A stretch of 64,000 nucleotides of DNA. Source: Flavobacteriales bacterium. GTDB taxonomy: Bacteria; Bacteroidota; Bacteroidia; NS11-12g; UBA955. The stretch is taken from positions 130,472-194,471 of the forward strand of contig NSIM01000001.1 of the NCBI GenBank assembly GCA_002737705.1. Reading direction: 5' to 3'. Under the pieces are notes generated by a model, which did not search any database, was not told where the DNA came from, and worked only from the letters and a program-made list of their open reading frames with translations. The translations under genes and the position numbers were made by a program. Each line of letters opens with the position of its first letter. Within the stretch, counting starts at the first letter, position 1. Shown piece by piece: positions 60,301 through 64,000 of the stretch.

Positions 60301-62686
60301 GAATGATGGCAATACCAAACTTTTCAAAGGACCAGACACAACCTATACCGCTGAAATTAGGGCCTGGCAAGTAGGTGCCGATGTTTCAGATGTATGGGAT
60401 TTAATAAAGGAGAGAGTTGAAGCCCGTGGATTTGATCCATTCTCTCTTACAGGTCCTCAAATTGCCGAAATGATTTGGAATCAAAAAGGGGTAATAGGTC
60501 AACCTTCAACTGGCGCATATGGATGTGTCGATACCACAGGATTTGGTAGATTTATTAAATATTACATTGTGCCAAATTCAGACAGTATGCGTATCTTAAA
60601 TTTGCGGGACTCGAGTATTCGTCCAACAGATATTGAAACCGTTAAAAATGTAAAATACAGTGCATACAAGTTTGTCCCCAAGTGGAGTGGTTATCATATA
60701 ATTAGTTTGGCGATGACCTCCTCAAATGGAAAATGTGATGACATTGCTGCGTTTCCGGTTATTGTTGGTTTTGCCATGGAATTAGAACTTCCCGATAGCA
60801 TCGTATGCCAAGACCAAGCAACGAGTCTGGAGGCATTGCCTAAATACAAAATGTTCCATCCAGATCCAATCAATTTTGGAACATGGGATTATACAGACTA
60901 CTGGAGAGATCCTGTTCGACAGGCAGAAACGGCCCAAGGTTTTAAAAATCGTGAACCTTTTACCAAATGGGATTGGAGCAAAGCTGATGACGACAAGAGT
61001 AAGCCCGTTACCATATTTGGAGGACAACCTTGGGGAGGAACTGGCGTAGGAACAATTTTATCTCCTTGGGTTGATTTGGGTGGCGGTGGATCTTTGGCTA
61101 AATATTATAAAGATGACTCTGGAGTGTATGTTTTCCGAAATGTTGCTGGAGATAGTACTGGATGTTTGGATACAATTGAGCGAAGATTGTTTATTTCTCG
61201 TTTGGATGTGATGTTTAATCTGAATGTCAGAACCCCAGAATGTAATTCAATCATTGAGTTCTTTGACAGCAGTTATCTGTTTGATCCTTGTAACTGGGCC
61301 ATTAAAAACTGTAACGGACCTACACCCATCACCTGTGACTATATCAAAGAATGGTTTATTGATTGGGGCGATTCCAAATCCAACTTATTTAAACGATCTG
61401 CTTCAAATCAGTCTGGATTACCCGACCGCATAGCCCATAAATATAGTCGAAATGGGTGGTTTAAGATTCAATATCGTTTGAAAACGGATCAAGGTTGTGA
61501 AGACACATTCAGTCGCTGGTTAAAAATACCTGGACCAAGACCTAAGTTTGAGTTTACGACCAAAGCGGGAAATACGGTTACCATTTGTGAAGGGGATAGC
61601 CTCCAGTTTACGAACCTCACCGATAGTGCAACAACCTCTGCCGATTGGACTTGGTTCTTTGGTGATGGGGTTATAGACAACAAAAAAGATCAGTTTTTAT
61701 GGCATAAGTATAACAAACCGGGTAAGTTCTACGTATTTCTAGAACAGTTTGATTCTTTGTTTATACCTCCGAATATTCGCAAGTATTGCGATGAATCTTT
61801 TCCTGATACGCCAAACCAAGCAGCCTTTATTGTAACAGTGTTGCCCCGTGACACAGTGCGTGGATTTTTATTGAAGAAGTCCATCTGTATTGGAGACAGC
61901 AATACATTTATAGACAACTCGGATACCATATTCAAATCGTATAGGTGGAAGTTTCACAACCTTAGCACCGGTCAAATTGACACTGTAACCACCTCGTCTA
62001 AATCGATCAGTTGGCGGTTTACGCAAGCGGGAAATATTCGGGTTTCACATTTTGGCGATTACAACCCAAATCGACCGCGACCTTGGTGTCCAACCAAAGT
62101 TGCTGATATGTTCTTCTTGGTAGATTCTGTTGTCTCTGATTTCAGCATCGATTCCTCGAAAACACCCGATTACACCTATACACGCACCGATATCAATGGC
62201 ACGAAATGGAGATGGGGCTACAAGCACCAGAATAATATTAAGTTGACCAAAGAACCCTTGAATGTCGATTATAATGGCGAAGAGAAGATCGTTAAAACAT
62301 CGTACAGCGGAACAGATACTTTCTGGGTTTGTTTAGAAGTTACCAATCCTACTGGTTGCAAAGACACAATCTGTAAACCTGTATACGTCAATCAGTTTAT
62401 TTATTTGTCCAATGTATTTACCCCTGGCGACGAAAATGGAAAGAATGATGTTTTCCGTGTTCCAATTGCGGGTCAGTCTTTGTTTGAAATGCGTATATAC
62501 AACCGATTTGGTGAAAGGGTTTTCAAAACAACGGATCCCAGTATTCAATGGAATGGAAGGGTTAACAACGACGGCCCAGAAGTACCATCGGGTACCTATT
62601 TCTACCAATTGACTTACCAATTCAAAGGGAAGCCAAAAGTAAATAAGGTTAATGGTTCCGTGAATTTGATTCGCAATGCACCTTAA
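57353..62686 (+). CDS. Giant PKD-rich surface protein with gliding-type (CHU_C, T9SS type B) sorting domain
   Basis: A 1777-residue exported protein. The signal peptide (FNRIAKGLLMGLVVIFTYIG minus its end) is cleaved near VSAQ. Several PKD-like units can be seen by their W-x-F/W-G-D-G signature: WDFNGENTQ near the start, TWYWGDGTTSS, WVFGDVNTG, FIDWGDSKSN and WTWFFGDGVIDN. Many cysteines are spread through it. The last 90 residues are the CHU_C sorting domain (LSNVFTPGDENGKNDVFRV, FEMRIYNRFGERVF, VPSGTYFYQLTYQFKG). It should be exported by T9SS to the surface, as an adhesin or gliding component; no enzyme domain is evident. It directly follows the putative anti-sigma gene, which ends in the same kind of domain. 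Confidence 0.85.
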   Translation: MKGFNRIAKGLLMGLVVIFTYIGDVSAQCSISSDGAPCVGSPIRFYGSNTGTTHDWDFNGENTQTGLKNVNYAFKTAGSKTITYITTINGAKCTTSLAIVVFQPPTIKLKLQNLYEQCFEKNLFCFIDSSFSKNKKKITNITYLVSDGQLFDYTNPTLPQTFCFSIKDERGGLFDIYIEVTDENGCVSKDTLKGVVKVREKIGARFTSNKPVACDSVTAIIKNISRIDKSQVKKITWYWGDGTTSSEWGPDIKKKFYGQGTYTSKVVIETFDGCKDSFTVVASAQVFKSKARIIADRDSACMSDSKIAFNVDQIPSGATGLLWVFGDVNTGPRNFDNRTWSPEHIFSGLGPFQIKLTYSHPVCGNKTALDTIIILGPLSMIEAGPGKRLAEFEVFQCPKDVMDTVHFKNFSMFYHNDKNFTDDDSTFYKWNGTLGHTFNNAQIWRKRWNYNATPSQGGGNDPQKRQRVCAVRLWDFSDGYTPKCTTDVTRNKNVFVNCNFSRDSLPSHYYKSWDLVMLQDFKNAPMEDAIFIKKTGLCKKIQVWASDTLVVVRDSILFIPKDTDDSSTANNPKYANSIKKFVPYKWLKGKGERLVEDSVTIELGANDSVFINNKLYVGPKKVLAKDKDLIRLTSKTDSVKYLFSTYTRYDTLPMPFLQIRIKKGENPKVIKILLMSQMGRFRGLNYGTDYIINYKRFRDLYYARIPSCNAVRLNHKDTCHPMQCENTAEKILAMLHANAGGVGSGLLKTSIECLGAKNPQYGITFILSDLKPGCTFSDVQINFDSTCNPNGWVALSGLSGGNRPPGPPYPGYQPAGNPPSRYSKQYSAAQVCDPSGCITVGIVVGNGVRKPGTFAPPTKDRPMCSDTQWYRRFACFPLIDPAFEVMTPLPNPNNIRKMCKGEPVIVRPIPANKTRTDDLKTLRWSFETGNACPSYSRGWRRFIQEDYYRYKKVPGKNPNYLYSYMVQTRGGEDPVQVPCTDIWNDGNTKLFKGPDTTYTAEIRAWQVGADVSDVWDLIKERVEARGFDPFSLTGPQIAEMIWNQKGVIGQPSTGAYGCVDTTGFGRFIKYYIVPNSDSMRILNLRDSSIRPTDIETVKNVKYSAYKFVPKWSGYHIISLAMTSSNGKCDDIAAFPVIVGFAMELELPDSIVCQDQATSLEALPKYKMFHPDPINFGTWDYTDYWRDPVRQAETAQGFKNREPFTKWDWSKADDDKSKPVTIFGGQPWGGTGVGTILSPWVDLGGGGSLAKYYKDDSGVYVFRNVAGDSTGCLDTIERRLFISRLDVMFNLNVRTPECNSIIEFFDSSYLFDPCNWAIKNCNGPTPITCDYIKEWFIDWGDSKSNLFKRSASNQSGLPDRIAHKYSRNGWFKIQYRLKTDQGCEDTFSRWLKIPGPRPKFEFTTKAGNTVTICEGDSLQFTNLTDSATTSADWTWFFGDGVIDNKKDQFLWHKYNKPGKFYVFLEQFDSLFIPPNIRKYCDESFPDTPNQAAFIVTVLPRDTVRGFLLKKSICIGDSNTFIDNSDTIFKSYRWKFHNLSTGQIDTVTTSSKSISWRFTQAGNIRVSHFGDYNPNRPRPWCPTKVADMFFLVDSVVSDFSIDSSKTPDYTYTRTDINGTKWRWGYKHQNNIKLTKEPLNVDYNGEEKIVKTSYSGTDTFWVCLEVTNPTGCKDTICKPVYVNQFIYLSNVFTPGDENGKNDVFRVPIAGQSLFEMRIYNRFGERVFKTTDPSIQWNGRVNNDGPEVPSGTYFYQLTYQFKGKPKVNKVNGSVNLIRNAP

Positions 62687-62760
62687 AAATTGTCCCCATT
62701 GCATTGGGTGATTTGTTAGGGCGATTGAGACAGTAAATAAATAAATAAGACTTGAATTTA

Positions 62761-62789
62761 GAAAGCCCCGCATAACCTGTGGGGCTTTC
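62761..62789. terminator. Intrinsic terminator after the surface-protein gene
   Basis: GAAAGCCCC pairs perfectly with GGGGCTTTC across an 11-base loop. It lies 75 bases after the stop; the A- and T-rich arm ends and following T-rich bases suit termination. Confidence 0.7.
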
Positions 62790-62791
62790 GT

Positions 62792-62799
62792 TATTTTTG
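62792..62799 (+). promoter_or_regulatory. -7 promoter box for mnmE
   Basis: TATTTTTG ends 4 bases before the mnmE ATG, implying a leaderless mRNA. It starts 3 bases after the terminator stem. Confidence 0.6.
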
Positions 62800-62803
62800 T
62801 AAA

Positions 62804-64000
62804 ATGCGGAACGCAGATACGATTGTTGCTAGGGCAAGTGCTGCCGGTATTGGGGCCATTGCTATAATTAGGGTTTCGGGTCCGGATGCATTTTTATTCA
62901 CAGACACACTTTTGGATTCAGGTAGCGTTAAATCTCCCACTCGCCGAACATCCGACCTAAATTCACACACAAGCCACTTGTGCACCCTGTATGATGCCGA
63001 TGGCGCCATGGATGAAGCATTGATCACTCTGTTTAAGGATGGGAAAAGCTATACAGGTGAAAACACGGTTGAGATTTCTTTGCACGGGAGTGAATATATT
63101 GTGGGACGTGTTTTAAAGGCTTTTATCTGTATCGGTGCAAGATTGGCCGATCCTGGCGAATTTACGCAAAGAGCATTTATGCATGGGAAGCTCGATTTGG
63201 CCCAAGCAGAGGCGGTGGCAGATATAATTGCCAGTGAACACAAGATGGCGCATAATTTGGCTTTTAAACAGCTCAAAGGAGGGTTCTCAAGCGACATCTC
63301 TCAATTGAGAGACCGTTTACTGCATTTTACCAGTTTAATTGAATTGGAGTTAGATTTTGCAGAAGAGGATGTTGAATTTGCATCGCGCAAAGATCTCCGC
63401 ATACTGGTTGAAAAAATCAAAGCGGAGATGGATGCGCTTTGTTGCTCGTTTGCTTTGGGAAATGCAATAAAAAAAGGATTTGCCTTGGTTTTGGCGGGTA
63501 GGCCCAATGCGGGCAAAAGCACCTTGTTTAATACGATGCTCAATGAAGATAGGGCCATTGTAAGCGACATCGCTGGAACCACAAGAGACGCCATCGAAAC
63601 CCAATTGTTTATGGATGGCATGGTGCTCCGTTTAATCGATACAGCAGGAATTCGTGAAGCCAATGATGTAATTGAAAAGGAGGGAATCGCCCGAACCTTT
63701 GCACATGTAGAAAAATCAGGCGCGACCTTATATACAATCGATATGGTGCATTGTAGTTTTGAAGATGCCCGGTCAGACCTTCATTCACTTCTGTCTCGAA
63801 CCTCTCGCGTTTGGATGGTTTGCAATAAAAAAGATCTCGCGAACGAGTCGATTTGCAGCCAATGGTTAGAATTGGCTTTAGGCTTGGGATTGCCTGAGCC
63901 TTGGTTTTTGTCGGCAATTGATTCACAAGAGGTAGAAGCACTCAAAAACCACTTGCAACATCGTTTTTTACAAGGCATGGAAGGTTTGGCCGACCAAACC
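62804..64000 (+). CDS. mnmE: tRNA uridine-5-carboxymethylaminomethyl modification GTPase (3' end outside window)
   Basis: Partial; 399 codons to the window edge. The start DTIVARASAAGIGAIAIIRVSG and the formyl-THF-binding region with DPGEFTQRAFMHGKLDLAQAEA form the N-terminal domain. The embedded G domain has GRPNAGKST (G1), DIAGTTRD (G2), DTAGIR (G3) and NKKD (G4). With MnmG it installs the cmnm5 group at wobble U34 of tRNAs. The C-terminal Cys-x-Gly-Lys motif lies beyond the edge. The frame is open to base 64000. Confidence 0.95.
   Translation, partial: MRNADTIVARASAAGIGAIAIIRVSGPDAFLFTDTLLDSGSVKSPTRRTSDLNSHTSHLCTLYDADGAMDEALITLFKDGKSYTGENTVEISLHGSEYIVGRVLKAFICIGARLADPGEFTQRAFMHGKLDLAQAEAVADIIASEHKMAHNLAFKQLKGGFSSDISQLRDRLLHFTSLIELELDFAEEDVEFASRKDLRILVEKIKAEMDALCCSFALGNAIKKGFALVLAGRPNAGKSTLFNTMLNEDRAIVSDIAGTTRDAIETQLFMDGMVLRLIDTAGIREANDVIEKEGIARTFAHVEKSGATLYTIDMVHCSFEDARSDLHSLLSRTSRVWMVCNKKDLANESICSQWLELALGLGLPEPWFLSAIDSQEVEALKNHLQHRFLQGMEGLADQT

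Overview
The window reads as chromosome of a member of the phylum Bacteroidota, probably a free-living, LPS-bearing species with a type IX secretion system (T9SS). The evidence is: FecR/DUF4974 and Bacteroidota-type ECF sigma factors; an epimerase-type threonine dehydrogenase; DUF6029 and DUF5103 (T9SS plug) proteins; a TonB-dependent receptor; two kinds of T9SS sorting domain; a PorV/PorQ-family protein; promoters of the Bacteroidota form TAnnTTTG; and no obvious Shine-Dalgarno sequences. I saw no rRNA operon, tRNA, CRISPR array, insertion sequence or prophage. Nearly all of the window is coding.

Layout. 1-1191: FecR-type anti-sigma gene interrupted by an in-frame stop. 1.3-6.6 kb: Gfo/Idh/MocA oxidoreductase, threonine dehydrogenase, miaB, DUF6029 outer-membrane protein. 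6.7-13.1 kb: orphan ABC ATPase, GNAT, ABC-F protein, T9SS plug protein, GT-C glycosyltransferase. 13.3-21.5 kb: biotin carrier protein, polyprenyl synthase, thioredoxin-like lipoprotein, membrane protein, B12-dependent ribonucleotide reductase, prolyl-tRNA synthetase. 21.5-24.6 kb: kdsD-like, manC-like and EamA genes (sugar-nucleotide/LPS supply). 24.7-28.5 kb: recQ, an orphan ECF sigma factor, ruvX-def. 28.5-29 kb: a gene-poor interval with a strong hairpin. 29-36.4 kb: groES-groEL, outer-membrane protein plus waaA, hydrolase, alanine dehydrogenase, FemAB-like transferase. 36.5-44.2 kb: M49-like peptidase, tail-specific protease, ccmB, biotin carboxylase, SerA-like dehydrogenase.

44.2-62.7 kb is the most interesting part. 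One block is a TonB-dependent receptor, a 1295-residue secreted protein with a C-terminal sorting domain, and a PorV/PorQ-family protein. This looks like an outer-membrane export/uptake unit with its own shuttle. After a housekeeping stretch (greA, HIT, a probable lgt remnant, holB) comes an ECF sigma factor. It is coupled by a TAATG overlap to a single-pass membrane protein whose distal part carries a PKD-like region and a gliding-type (CHU_C, T9SS type B) sorting domain. Directly downstream is a 1777-residue PKD-rich secreted protein ending in the same kind of domain. I infer a sigma/anti-sigma/surface-protein system in which the presumed anti-sigma factor mimics T9SS cargo. mnmE begins at the right edge and is cut by it.

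Several genes have a TAnnTTTG box only 4-10 bases before the start codon, so many mRNAs are probably leaderless or nearly so. These boxes also settle several start codons, including a GTG start for the ABC-F gene.
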